Shown piece after piece: positions 43,862 through 57,600 of a stretch of DNA of 64,000 bases (within the stretch, counting starts at the first letter, position 1; the number at the start of each line of letters is the position of its first letter). The notes beneath the pieces are model-generated. The model was given only the letters and a program-made list of their open reading frames with translations. It ran no database searches and had not been told where the DNA came from. A program made the translations under genes and the position numbers. The DNA comes from Volutella citrinella. Lineage: Eukaryota; Ascomycota; Sordariomycetes; Hypocreales; Nectriaceae. The DNA lies in NCBI GenBank assembly GCA_034401135.1, contig JAWZSP010000008.1:2108001-2172000 (forward strand). The letters run 5' to 3'.

Positions 43862-46523
43862 CAACGGCTCGCGAGGGCCTCGGTGGAGGCCGGGGCACTA
43901 GAAGGAGCCTCTGTGCTGTCCAGTTCGGTCGATCAAATAGGGCGGAGCCGGTTTGTTGGTCCTATCATGGGCATCCGGGCACCTCGGTTCGTGCGGCGCA
44001 ACGATAAATGGCTTCCAAGACTCGTCGTCTGGTGATCTCCTGAGTAGATGTTGTCGCGAATCTTGTCGTCGCATGGGCGTTGCAGGCGCGCCAAGGGGAT
44101 GGCCCGGTCAGCGAGCCGTTGGCATGAAGCCAGTCGGGGCTGTCGTCGGCTCGGTAGCGGCGGGGCTTATCGATGAGGGACAGGAGAACAGGAACAGCCG
44201 TGGAAATAATGCGGTATCAAATAGAGCCAAATGAGGGCACAGGATGGTTACTCGAGCACACCCCAAGGCATGATGCAGGCACGAATGGATGGTGCTCTCG
44301 CGGGCAATCAAAGGGCGATGGCCAGGGCAGGGACAGGGTCACGTGGCGCAACAACGGGAGTCTTGTAGCGGGCCATCCCACTGCGTCACAGCGCTATCTG
44401 GCGTTGGAAATGGCGCGGGCCGAGCACCGCCACCCACCTCGTCCGCACAGTAGCGCTGAAGCGCCAACTACAGCATGTGAACAAGCAGCAGTCACCAGGC
44501 ACCTCATGCAAGTTACCAAACCTAAGGTAGTACCTAGCACGGCCATATATGTGCAGACAAACCCTCTGTATCTCAGAGTGACCGGATGTACTCCTGTATG
44601 GCGAGGTGTGCATGGTGAACGTAGCCATTGTACCCTGAGCCATGAATGACACCCCCGCCATGGATGGATGAGCAAGGTGGTGCGCTGGCGGCTACAGCCT
44701 ACCTTGCTCACAGCAAGGGTCTCATTCAGCGAAGCGAGGAAAGACGTAGCAGCACCTTTGTTCCTTCGGTGGATGAGGGTCTCCGACCGCGCTCCAACCC
44801 GTAATTCTAGGTACTAAGTACTAAGTAGCAATCCATCAAACCAGGAGCATTTTAAAACGGTGCCATGTCGATACTGGTTTCACTGGTCAAGGGCGGAGAA
44901 ATTGGGTGAGCCCAAGTCGCCACTTATTCATTTCATAGCACGTAGTAGCATGGCACCTAAGGTACAGGAGAGCTCCCGTGTCCATGTCATCTGCGGCTCA
45001 TTCACTCTCACGGGCGTCGCATTCACACTAGCAAACTCTCACACACCACTCCCCTTGGCCTACTCTAGAGACATCCCTTTGCGCAAGGAGATATCACGCC
45101 AGCTGTTCCCTCCCAAATCCTGAACGGGCTTGAGGTCCTGGCCAAGCTGGTCAGGCTCCCAAGTGAGTGGCTCCACTCTTCCCTTGAAGCTGTGGCTTGA
45201 GCCTATTGCGCGCCCTGGAATGGATAATGGACACCTCGCAAGCGCCCTGGTCATTTCTCAGGGCGCAACATCGGCCAACCAGATGCTATTTCTCCTTCTC
45301 CCTAACTGAATTCTCTCTTGTCTCAGGCGACTTAGCCAACTTCGGAACTCTTGGATGTGGCCCCTGATTTGAGCTATGTCATGGTCTTATCTTTGTTGCA
45401 CAGAAGTGAGCTTGGCCAGGGAAGTTCACCTGCTTGTTTGTTGGACATTTCTGATTGTCATTGGAACTGTCAGTCCGTCCTTATGCGCAAGCTGGTGGAT
45501 TGTCCTCGCAGCTGATTGGTGCAAAATGTACCTTGGGCATTGTAACACTCGTTTTGAGCAAGTCGGGAGTCCTCTGGGAGCAATGGGAAATCGAACATAC
45601 CAGGCAACAATTTTTTGCAGAGGCCGCCGCTTCCAGGCTAGTCCTGGAGATTCCAACGCCTGGATAAGCCGAACGGCGGTGCCAGGGACAAATGAATGGC
45701 AAATGCTAGCATTGCAGCCCCCCACACCCGCGTCTTCAGACAGACTCCAGTTTCTATCTTATGGTATTGAAGCATTTGCCTTGGGGGCTGGAATTTGTGA
45801 CACTGTGGGGCAAAACGTATAGCTGGGTCCTATTGCAACGCTGGGTGCAGATATGAAGGCACGGAACCAGATGAAGGCAGTCTGGCTTGTTCAGCGAGCC
45901 ATCTAATATGGTCTACGTACCTCCTGTCATCGACGCAGGAAGCCCAGTGTTCCGTAGCCCTCCCTCTCTACCAGATGATCGAGAACAGCTTTAAAACCCT
46001 ACCCCACATAAGATGATCAAGTGTGTCATTCTTCGCTGCCAAAGTTTGTAGAGATTCGAGCCTCATTGAGGACGGCTTAGGGTAGCTGGCAAGGGGGAGT
46101 CAACAGGCGTTTGATGACTGGCGGAGGCACTATAAATTAATGGTTGGCCTCGAGTAGTGGCTCGGTCAAAGTAGTTCCTAATATGAGTTAGTGTCATGGA
46201 TCATTGTGCACTAACGATATATTTTTTTAGCCAACGATAAGTCGACCTAGTCCGTATATGGTAGTATTGTGGCCTGCTGGCCTTGGGGCTACCTCCACGT
46301 AGTGGAAAATTATCTCCTACCTGCTCGGCCAGCCTTGCTTGAGCTGCGAAAATCCACCCCCCCGTGATTGCCTCCCATCCATCCCCCATTCTTTGTCGCC
46401 ATTTTCTTTTGATACCCATCACAACTTCACCAGGAGCTCCACACCCCCCCGAAATCCAGTTACTGCGCTTCCGAAAGACGACGTAAACCACGACGCCCTA
46501 GAGCGCATCCGTTGACTGATAGA
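43862..46523. other. Long bidirectional promoter region, no gene recognised
   Basis: This 2.7-kb stretch separates the divergent ZDS (minus) and DUF2433 (plus) genes. Open frames such as 44173-44649 and 45376-45822 have no domain signal. Repeated CCTAAGGTA and CTAGGTAC/TACTAAGTA motifs occur near 44521, 44807 and 44956. No tRNA or other RNA gene was detected. Confidence 0.45.
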
Positions 46524-48929
46524 ATGGCTGCTGTGAGTCGAACCTTCAATATGGATCCCCTTCCCACGATTGCCTCGCTCGCCTGGATACCTTGGTTCGA
46601 AGCTGCTAGAAGCGACCAACTACACGCCATCCCCGTGCCTCTGCACTGCATATCCCCAACGAGCAACGCTTCGGATGCTCCTCTGCTTCCACACCCCCCG
46701 CCCACGAGTTATTGTCTGGACAGCGCGATCTAAACAGCGCGAGCCCAACCACTCCGTCGAGCATGGGTTTCTCCGTCCCTCTCGAACGCAGCGAGCTCTT
46801 GAAGCTCAAGCAAACGATGTCGCAACAGTTCACTAACTCATCGCAGCCGCGACCATACAATAACCCTGGCTCAGGCTACCTTCAAAACGGTGCGAGCGGA
46901 CTCCCCCCCCCCGGCGCCGCGCCCCTCCTGCCCAACCAAGGCCGCATCATCCAGACGGGCCCGATCCGAGTTCTTTGCATTGCCGATGTTCGAGGTGAGT
47001 TTTTCGTGGACGTTTTCTCTTGGCAGATGCTGAGCCGGGCACCTAGGAAACCTGAGGTCGCTCAACGACCTCGCGAAGCAAGCACGTGCCGACCACATTA
47101 TCCATACGGGTGACTTTGGCTTCTACGACGACACTTCGTTGGATCGAATCGCCGAGAAGACACTCAAGCATGTTGCTCAATACTCGCCCTTGATTTCCGA
47201 GCCTGTGAAGAAGGCCATCCAACAAGGCGGACCCGGTCCCGTCAAGAGCCGATTCCCCCCCAGCGAGCTACCCCTCTCCGAGCTACCTCTTCTCCTCTCC
47301 GGCGAGCTCAAGCTTGATGTCCCGGTCTACACCGTATGGGGTGCCTGTGAGGATGTGCGGGTGCTTGAGAAGTTCCGCACCTCCGAATACAAGGTTCCCA
47401 ATCTACACATCATTGACGAAGCCCGATCAATGCTTCTGGAAATCGGTGGTGTGAAGCTGAGGCTGCTTGGCCTTGGCGGCGCTGTTGTCATGCACAAGCT
47501 TTTCGACAACGGCGAAGGTCGGACTACTATCGCGGGTGGACAGGGCACTATGTGGACGACACTTCTACAGATGGGAGAGTTGGTCGACACTGCGCATCGA
47601 GTTTACGACCCGACCGAAACCCGCATTTTCGTTACACACGCGTCACCCGCCCGTGAGGGCATTCTCAACCAGCTCTCGGTGACCCTCAAGGCCGACTTCT
47701 CCATCTCTGCTGGTCTCCATTTCCGATATGGCAGCTCCTACAACGAGTTCAGCGTCAACCCGACGCTAGATCACTATCGCGGCAAACTTGCTGCCTCCAA
47801 GGCTTCGTTCAATGATGTTTGGGAGACGGTCAAGAGCGAAGTTGAGCCTGCCATCCAGCAGAACGAGGCACAGCAAAACCTCCTGAAGAACGCCCTGCAG
47901 CTCGTTGAGAAGATGCCCACTACAGCGGCGGGCGGCAATCCCTTTGGCGGCCCTGCGGCTGGCCAAGCCGCTCTTGGCCAAATCGACGAGAGCGCCTTCA
48001 AGAACATGTGGAACTTCAACTTGGCTGATGCCGCCTTTGGTTACTTGGTTTTGGAGATCCAGGATGGTCGCATCGGCACTGAGATGCGTGCCCAAGGCTT
48101 TAACTTCTCTCACCGTGGAGCCAAGCAGCAGCCTGGCGCACCACCTGCTGCCGCCTCATCCCCCAGTACAGGACTCTCAGCCCCTGCCCCTCCTTCGACA
48201 CAAACCAGTGCCCCTCCCCCAACTAGCCGCCAGCCCTCGTCCGCGCAACCCGCGAAGCCTGCCGTGGCAACGCCTCTACCCGGGCCCCCCAAGCCTGCGA
48301 CTCCCCAGCCTAGCCAAGGCTCTAATACCCCTGCACCTCCCAGCAAGGAAGATGTCAAGTCTCCCCCTACTGCGGGTGCTAATGGGTCTGCGAACGGCCC
48401 TGAGCCTGTGTCGTCGCCTGCACCCAAGCCTCTTGCATCTGACATTATTGGCCTGTTTATTATGAATGTCAGCTCCGAGGAACAGTGCCGCGATTTGTTC
48501 GACGACGAGGACAAGCCCAAGATCGTCAAGATCGAGAAGTGGGGTAACTCGAACAAGGTTGTCCAATTCAAGACGATTGAGGACCGTGATGCCGCTATGG
48601 CTCGCTTGCCCGAAGATGTGAAGACTCGTACCCAGGAGGATCGATCCAAACCGCTCGTCAAGATTTTCCAACCCCGCGAGGGCAAGACATTCAGCAACAG
48701 AGGTGGTGCAGGAAACTGGGGCAGCTCACGAGGCGGTGCCACCAGCTCTAGCGGCTACCGAAGTGCTGGAGGAGCGAGCGACTCCGAATCCAACCGTCGT
48801 GGAGGACGTGGAGGGCGCGGAGGACGCGGCGGAGACCGAGGCCGCGGCGGCCGAGGTCGTGGCGGCATGAAGGGCGATGGAAGCGCCTCTTCTCCCGCCC
48901 CTGCCCCCTCTACGCCCACTGCGGATTAA
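46524..48929 (+). CDS. DUF2433 metallophosphoesterase-like protein with RGG tail
   Basis: Exons are 46524-46532 (ATGGCTGCT), 46724-46994 and 47047-48929 (720 residues); junctions are phase 0 and phase 1. Residues about 75-330 follow the calcineurin-like phosphoesterase order: RVLCIADVRGNLRSLNDLA, DHIIHTGDFGFYDD, VYTVWGACEDV, IFVTHASPAREGIL. The usual D-x-H is D-V-R and GNH is GACED, so some metal ligands are changed. After a Pro/Ala/Ser-rich linker comes a short RRM-like segment (DIIGLFIMNVSSEEQCRDLF) and an RGG/RG tail (RRGGRGGRGGRGGDRGRGG), suggesting RNA binding. The family is fungal and poorly characterised. The short exon 1 is supported by a GTGAGT donor, acceptor GGACAG and matching phase. 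If rejected, translation would start at ATG 46763. Confidence 0.85.
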
Positions 48930-49391
48930 GCAAACCTGCTTTAACACACCCGCTTTGAGGGCATGTGTGATATTCATGCACTCAACACTTTACCCTAGCT
49001 TAACCCCTGAGGGCGTACGTTTCTTGTCCGCATGCAATTTCAGCCCGGACTGGGTGGGGATGGAGAGGTCAATGGAAGGGTGAGGCTCTTCGAACTGCGT
49101 TTTCATGTATGTGTACCTAATGAGATTTCGGAGTGGTGAGCTTCGGCATCGAGGATTGGCTTTTTTTTTTAGCTTTTACCTGTATGGAGTTCAGTCGCGA
49201 AGAGAATAAGACAAAAAATCTTTCTGGGCCATGTCTCACGGTCAAGCAGATAGTAATGTGATGAGATGATGCGTAAATGTTCTACTAATACAGCGCCTAG
49301 TCATGGGTGGCTAGTGATAGTGGATGCAAGTAAATGCAACACCCTGAGGCCATGTCATCTTCTACAATATGAATACACTTAAAGAGAATAA
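48930..49391. other. Convergent 3' regions
   Basis: These are the 3' ends of the DUF2433 gene (plus) and COQ5 (minus). A T-rich run lies near 49161-49172. No gene was seen. Confidence 0.5.
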
Positions 49392-50420
<1,029 letters not shown>

Positions 50421-50615
50421 TCATACGAGGCTGAGAGTTGGAAATTTGCCTATCCACTGCCGATACAGAGAGTGGGGCGCCCCATTCAGCCTTGTTTGCG
50501 CCGCAGCGGCGCTTGGGACAAATCCACGCAGCAACAACGATTGAGTCGGCCACCCAGTGCTGTCATAATATTTCCAGAAAGGAGAGAACCCTGTATGGTT
50601 GACTTTACTTACCGC

Positions 50616-50795
50616 TTAGGCACTAATACCGCCCGCTGTATCCGTGCCTTGAGCACGCTGTTCGGCTTTCTGGCGGTACTCGATGAGGTCCTGCACGAAA
50701 CCTCGTACCTTTGCTCTAAAAAACCAGCCGAGCAGACCAAGGAAGACGAAGAGGCAGACAAGTAAGAGTGCGATACCACTGGCTGGAGTGACCAT
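50616..50795 (-). CDS. Small single-pass membrane protein, 59 residues
   Basis: A single open frame starts ATG at 50795 and stops TAA at 50616. It begins MVTPASGIALLLVCLFVFLG, continues LLGWFFRAKVRGFVQDLIEY and ends RQKAEQRAQGTDTAGGISA, i.e. one hydrophobic helix followed by a positively charged amphipathic segment. The ordering (short N-terminus, helix, basic flank) fits an N-out/C-in single-pass protein of the ER or mitochondria. It lies head-to-tail upstream of COQ5 on the same strand. GTAAGT follows the stop by 4 nt and may be a 3' leader intron. I do not recognise the family. Clean codon use and a membrane-protein-like layout support it despite its size. Confidence 0.6.
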   Translation of the reverse strand: MVTPASGIALLLVCLFVFLGLLGWFFRAKVRGFVQDLIEYRQKAEQRAQGTDTAGGISA

Positions 50796-51495
50796 GATTC
50801 AAGAACATAGATGTTTCTGTGTTTTTCATGCAATGTTGACTGAGACTTGGGTGTGGATGTCGGGAATGGCTGAAGTTACGAAGTAGGGATTGAATGCATC
50901 GGTATTCATGAATGAAGGAAATGCATTATAAATTTGTAGTAGTTAAGGTATGGTCAGAAATGAATGTAACTTGAGCCGTCGCGTCATTCTTTGCCAGTGG
51001 ACTGCTGAACCTCTTGACAGCTGATGAACAGTGTCCGCCAGCTGTGTAAGTCCCTGGGGTATCGTCGGGTGGGGCGGCACGATAAGCGATCTGTGGGGAA
51101 GTGGTCGGTTGTGGCTGACCCGCAGTGAGCTCCGGAACTCATGAGCTGCCAGTGAGTTGGACTGGGCTGGGGGAGGGCGGCAGATAGCTACTGGGAAACT
51201 TTAGAGTGTTGGGGGCTGACTTGCGGTGCAGGGGAATTGCTTAGCTGCGACCCCCAAAAGCCATGGCCGAGCTCCTCGTCCAGCGCCGGCTTATCGGTGG
51301 TTCGGCCCTGGCGGTTGGACGCGGCTCAAATGACGTCGCTTGTTCCCGAAGCCGTACCTACATCTTTTAACTTCAAGGGATCCCCTCCTCGCAGCCAAGG
51401 GATTCCGGCTTTTCTTGACCCGAAATCTGGAAGACCAGAGGAATACACACCAACTCATAAAAGATTGCTTGCAACCCGGCATTCCAACCACCAGC
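50796..51495. other. Bidirectional promoter region
   Basis: This separates the small membrane-protein gene (minus) from the BCKDH E1 alpha gene (plus). The in-frame open stretch upstream of 51496 (from 51340) is taken as leader because the presequence starts at 51496. Confidence 0.5.
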
Positions 51496-52897
51496 ATGAG
51501 ATCGCGGAGTCTGCGCCCCGTCCTCCGTGCAGCCAGTCAGGCGAGGGCACCCGCCTTGTTCTTGGTACGAGCAGCCAGCAGCGTGTCGCAGCGGCCCAAT
51601 TCAGACCATGTTTCGTTCCCAGGTGCCCTGAAAAGCGCTTTCACGAATACACTTAATTATGAGAAACCCGAGTCCTACCCAGCTCTACCAACGTACCGTG
51701 TGGTGGACCAACACGGCGAGGTTGTGGACACGTCATTCAAGCCCGACATCTCAGACGAGAAAGTCATCAAATTATACAAAGACATGGTATTCATCTCTAT
51801 AATGGATCTCATCATGTTTGATGCACAGAGACAAGGCCGATTGAGTTTCTACATGGTGAGCGCTGGCGAGGAGGCGGTAAGCGTGGGAAGCTCCAGCGTG
51901 CTGGACTTGGAGGATGTTATCTTCTGTCAGTATCGGGAACAGGGAGTGTTCAAGGAGCGTGGATTCACCGCCAAGGACTTTATGTCTCAATTATTTGCCA
52001 ACGTCAACGACCCGGGGCGAGGAAGGAACATGCCGGTGCATTATGGGAGCCGGGAATTGAACATCGTGAGTAGGCTTCTGTGGAGGACAAGCTCTTGGCA
52101 ATGGCTGACTTGATGGTGGATAGCATTCGATTTCTTCACCACTGGCAACCCAGCTTCCGCAAGCGTCTGGAGCAGCGTACGCCTTGAAGATGCAGAGGCT
52201 CCAAGACCCCAACACAAAGCCCCGGGTGGCTGTGGCATATTTTGGCGAGGGCGCTGCGAGCGAGGGTGACTTCCATGCGGCTCTCAATATTGCAGCAACT
52301 CGATCCTGTCCAGTCATCTTCATATGCCGCAATAATGGCTATGCCATTTCAACACCAACACTTGACCAGTATCGGGGTGACGGGATTGCAAGCCGAGGCC
52401 TTGGTTACGGAATCGACACGATTCGTATTGATGGAAATGACATCTGGGCTGTACGAGAAGCTACCAAGAAGGCACGGGAGATGGCGCTCCAGGATGGTGG
52501 AAAGCCGGTGCTAATCGAAGCTATGTCGTACCGTGTCTCACACCACAGCACCTCGGACGATTCCTTTGCGTACCGAGCACGGGTTGAAGTCGAGGACTGG
52601 AAGCGCCGGGACAACCCGATTACTCGTCTTCGCAAGTGGATGGAGGCGAAGGGAATTTGGGATGAGGCCAAGGAGAAGGAGGCGCGGGATAGCTTGCGTA
52701 AAGAGATTCTCAAGGCGTTTGGCGAAGCCGAGCGGACCAAGAAGCCTCCCATTCGGGGTATGTTTGAGGATGTGTACGAGGAGCTGACCCCGGATTTGAA
52801 AGCGCAGATGGCAGAGTTGAAAGACATCCTGGACAAGTATCCGGATGAATATGATTTGTCGGAGTTTGAGGGTGGAAAGGACAGCCTCAAGGCGTAG
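51496..52897 (+). CDS. BCKDHA: Branched-chain 2-oxoacid dehydrogenase E1 alpha subunit, mitochondrial
   Basis: Exons are 51496-52065 and 52124-52897 (447 residues), joined at a codon boundary. An Arg/Ala/Ser-rich presequence (MRSRSLRPVLRAASQAR) leads into FPGALKSAFTNTLNYEKPES. Thiamine diphosphate/Mg site: VAVAYFGEGAASEGDFHAAL then NIAATRSCPVIFICRNNGYA. The regulatory loop YRVSHHSTSDDSFAYR matches the phosphorylation loop of BCKDH E1 alpha rather than pyruvate dehydrogenase. The enzyme decarboxylates the keto acids of Leu, Ile and Val in the mitochondrial matrix, with E1 beta, E2 and E3 encoded elsewhere. The intron is 58 nt, with GTGAGT donor and GGATAG acceptor. Confidence 0.96.
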
Positions 52898-54602
52898 GGG
52901 GGAATGGATCTGGGTCTCGGCTCATTGTGTAAGGTAATTAGAGGGACAGCAAACTAAGGTACCATGATGCGCCGCCCCGACCGGGAGCGTTAAACCACTG
53001 CAGCAAAAAAAGGTATCGTGTTACCAAGAAGCATCCACGGATACCTTGTACATCTGAGTGATTGTCTGTCTTGCTTGGGCTGGATTGACGAATTCCGCTA
53101 TGGCTTGTACGGTGGTTCTCACAACTTGCCGAGCCAGGATGGCGTCACCAGCAGATAAGCACTACTGGGAGGTCAGGTATGAGGGCGACCCCTTCACTCA
53201 CTTTTGCACCGACTTCGGCTGGAAGCCCGACTTTTTCATCTCAATCATCTCTTGATACTGCTCGGCTCCTCATTGTACAGCGGTACCTGGACCACAGTGT
53301 CAACAGTTTCACCTCAAACCCGGAAGCGGCCGGGGGACCACACCTGCCGAGCACGGCTGTCGTTTCGGGCACCCACTGTGTGAGCTTGCCAGGCTGGCAA
53401 AGCTGGGGCGTACGCTATAGCGCATTGGCCCCGCACCCACTAATGCCCACCCGTCGGATGGGGTGGACATGGATGGGGTCATGGGTGAAAGGAGCCACTG
53501 AACACCTCAGCTGGCCTGCTGCGCTGAATGACTCTGCTGCTGTGGGGGACCAAGGTTGCCACCATTCACCCTCACTGCACTGTGCTCGGTGTTGGTGGCC
53601 TAGCTGTGTCCAGTAGTCACACACGGCAGGACCAAGCTACGACTAGTCGCCGACCACACCTCGAACCAACACTTAACCGCCGACAACGAGATTTCGCTCC
53701 TCCACAACCATCTTCGTTTCCTCGCCCGCTCATCTTGCACCTTTGCCTCACCGACTCTTGATAGTGCTTGACCATCCTCCGCTGTGCTGCCCCGTCTCGC
53801 TGCGGATCCAGAAGAGAAACCGCGACCCCGCTGCGCCCGCGCCTGCCCACTGCCCTCCTGATGGCGTAGTCTGGGCATGGCAGAACGAACATCGGCAGGT
53901 GATAACGAAGTGCGACTTCCCTCTACCTCGATAACCTCAGCTGCTCCCTTCCCATCTACCGCCGCCGCATCACCCGGCTCTCAGAGGTAGGGCCAACCCC
54001 ATTTTTTTTTTCTTGACGCCTTGAACGCTGGCATTTCCCTCCCTTCTCTCGCAACGCTGCTTCGTCGCCCGCCTCGCTGGCCATCATCGTCGCAACCCAC
54101 CAGGTCGACCGACCGAGGAGCGACCACCACGCCGTCGTCGGAGCCCGTGAACCCGGTTGGATTGAGCAACGTTTGATCTGCCCGCTGAATCACCCACACT
54201 CACTCTCGCCTGTTCGCCTGTTCGCCTGATCCCCGTGGCGCACGCACCGCCACAGTCGCCGCCGGCTGCTGCTTCTGGCTCCAGCTGCACCGGCGGCCTA
54301 GATGCACTCTGAACTCCTACCTCGTGCCCGATCCACTACGCTTCCCACGACCGGAACCACCTGCCGCGCTGCTCGCCTGCCGGCTGCTGCTTGGTTTTGG
54401 GCTCACGCCGACCGACAGTTGTTGGAAGCTGCAACATTACCTCGTTCATACCTATTCACATCAGCCCTTGGTGACTCGGGCCGCACCCGTGCCTCGTGTG
54501 CTCTGGCCGCCTCGCACAAGACCACTGCCAATCTCTCGCCAACCTCCCATCCCGCCCTCCTTTGCGTATCCCCGTCTACACCTGATCTAGACCAAATAGC
54601 TC
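52898..54602. other. Intergenic, leader of HECT ligase gene
   Basis: This 1.7-kb spacer has no recognisable gene. The last 900 bp are very rich in pyrimidines on the plus strand (CCTC, CCGCC), as in long fungal 5' leaders, and contain a short upstream open frame from the ATG at 54302. A T-run lies at 54003-54012. Confidence 0.5.
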
Positions 54603-57600
54603 ATGCCTCTCATGTCTTCTAGAATCACCAGATCTTCGGCTCGTCAAGCAGCGAGCCAGGCAGCTCAATCCTCCGTTCCTGCCACCCTTGCTGCCTCAGC
54701 TGCTGCTGACGTACCGAACGTTCCTGCTTCCACCCCATCCTCACGAAAGCGAAAAGGTGCCACCAACGACAAAAGCCCCAACGCTCCGACGCAAATCGCC
54801 ACCTCGGGTCGACGGTCCAAGAGACAAAAGATCCCGGAAACCACTTCCTTTATCACAAACAACCCCACACCAACCAGGTCTCGAAGGAAGGGAAAACCTG
54901 CCGCAGATATGGACAGCCCGGAGTGAGTGATATCTCGATGTGAAGGTTGAAGCGAACCGACGAGCTAATCGTTATTGCAACGCCTAGTGGGCACTCTGGT
55001 CCTGCAAATGCACCCGACTCGGCTGGCCCTTCAGCTTCGTCGAGCCGAAAGTCGAGCCGCAGCAAGAAACCAGTGACTGATTCTCAAGGTCAGTACCGCT
55101 ATACATCTTCTTTCCATGGGCCTAACGACTGACCTACGCAGACTTAGAAACACCAACGGTCTCATCTCGCCGATCGAGAAGGAATCTCAACGATGGAAAT
55201 GACGACGACACACCCATGACGGGGACTGACGAGAATAAAGACCCGGGCCCGCCTCCCCCACCACCCCCTCCAGCCAACCACTCGGGCGATGACGATAGCG
55301 AAGACAATGACGACGAGGATGATGACGAAGACGATGAGGGACGTCGAAGATTTGACGAAGATGACGAAGACGATCCCTTCGGCGGGTTCGGTGGCCCACC
55401 CGGGAGCCTCTCGAGTACTCTGCGAGCCCTGACAGGCATGATGTCTGGGTTGACATCCCGGTTGAGGGAGCTTCTCCAGAACTTGCGGCATGAGGATCTG
55501 TCTATTCAATTGATCGCCCTACAAGAGCTGTCTGAGATTCTCTTGGTGTCGAACGAGGATAACCTTTCTGGCCATTTCTCACCAGACGCGTTCGTCAAGG
55601 AGCTTGTCCTTCTGATGAATAAGGAAGAAAGCCCCGAGATTATGCTCCTTGCTTGCCGCTGCTTGGCGAATCTTATGGAGGCACTACCTGCCAGCGTAGC
55701 CAACGTGGTCTACGGAAACGCTGTCCCCGTTCTCTGCCAGAAGCTCCTTGAAATCTCCTTCATTGACCTCGCCGAACAAGCACTCAGCACCTTGGAGAAA
55801 ATATCGGTCGAGTACCCTGCTAGCATTGTCCGTGAAGGCGGTCTTACGGCCTGTCTGTCCTACCTCGACTTTTTTGCCACGGGTACCCAGAGAACCGCCG
55901 TCACTACTGCGGCAAACTGCTGTCGCAACATCCCCGAGGACTCCTTTCCTGTGGTTCGAGATGTCATGCCTACACTCTTGAACGTGCTGAACAGCAACGA
56001 CCAACGGGTAGTTGAGCAAGCATCTCTGTGTGTCACAGGAATTGTTGAGAGCTTCAAATACCACCCCTCGAAACTTGAGGAGCTGGTTAGCGTTGACCTA
56101 CTGAGAGGAATTCTGCGTCTACTTGTCCCAGGTACCACCAACCTGATCAGCTCCAATATCCATACCCAATTTCTCCGGGTACTGGCCTTTACTGCCCGGG
56201 CTAGTCCCCGTCTCTCTGCGGAGCTCTTCAAGCTCAATGTAGTAGAGACGCTCTACCAGATTCTCACCGGAGTCTCACCTCCTTCAGACACCGACGACGT
56301 AGCGTCCAAGCTTGACAGCGTCGTCATCATGCAAGCGCTCATCCATCGTCCGAAGGAACAAATCATTGAGACTCTGAATGTCATCTGCGAACTCCTCCCG
56401 AGTCTGCCTCGGAATGCAGACCCGTCATCAGGAGAGTTTTTCGAAGTTCGCGGATTTACCGAGTCTACCACGACGTCTGGCAGAAGCCACAGGTCGGCGA
56501 ATGATAAGCGCATCAAGTTACTGGAAGAGTGCAAGGCTGAAGTGCGCCGATTTGCCCTCATTATCTTCCCAACTCTCACCGATGCCTTTTCCAGCACTGT
56601 TAACCTGAGTGTCCGTCAAAAAGTGCTCACGGCGCAGCTCAAGATGCTTCTCAATCTAGATGAGGATATTCTAGTCGAAGCCTTGACTACTGTTCCGTAC
56701 GCTTCATTCTTGGCTTCCATACTCTCTCAGCAAGACCATCCTTCACTGGTCATGTTGGGACTGCAAGCCACGGAGTTGCTGCTTAGCCGCCTTGATAAGA
56801 TCTACCGGTACCAGTTCTACCGTGAAGGGGTCTTCCTCGAGATAACTAAAATAGCCAACGAGGAAGATCCAGTCGAGTCAAAGGCTGACGATGAAGAAAA
56901 CGACCGCACTGCCGCCGATGTCCACAAGGACGATGAGCATACCTCAACATCCGGCGATGACGACCATTCATCCGACCAGGATTCCAACCATGATGGCCAG
57001 CATGGAGACCATGACTCATCGGATGAAGACGATGTGGACAACGAGCAGGAAAACGAGAACGATCACGACGATGAGGCCGATGGCGATGACATGTCCCCTG
57101 TCAGTTCAAGAGGGTCGACCATGTCAATGGAAGTTCCTCTCCATCGATTTGTCTCTGATGTTCGATCTACGAAGTCCCGAATTCGTGACGTCGCCAGAAA
57201 ATTCCTGGAAACGCATGAGGCCGATGACCGTAGCCAAGAGATGAAGACAAAAGCAACATCTATTCTCGACAACCTGTCACAACTTGCAAATGAGCTCGAG
57301 GCGTTTTATCTTAAGCGCGAACCTGTAACTTCCGTTCCAGACAAAGGAAACGAGTTGTTTGCAAAGCTCGCCTCTTATTTCGACACCGATGTGTTGGAGA
57401 GTGTAACAAGTGCGGAGCTATTGGCCTCTGGCCTTGTTCGGGTCCTTTTGGAAATCTTTAGCAACCCTGACGACGAATTGGCTCGCGTAGCACATTCCAC
57501 TTTCCTCCAGGTTTTCATGGGCTATACGCTGAAATCCAAACCGAAGACTACAACTGCCGAGTCTCCTGCAACTCCATTCAGTGTCATGATCCACAAGCTT

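Noticed and set aside
44173..44649. 158-codon plus-strand open frame
   Set aside because: Low coding signal and no homology recognised.
45376..45822. 146-codon plus-strand open frame with hydrophobic start
   Set aside because: No domain, no splice context, isolated in a promoter region; compatible with chance.
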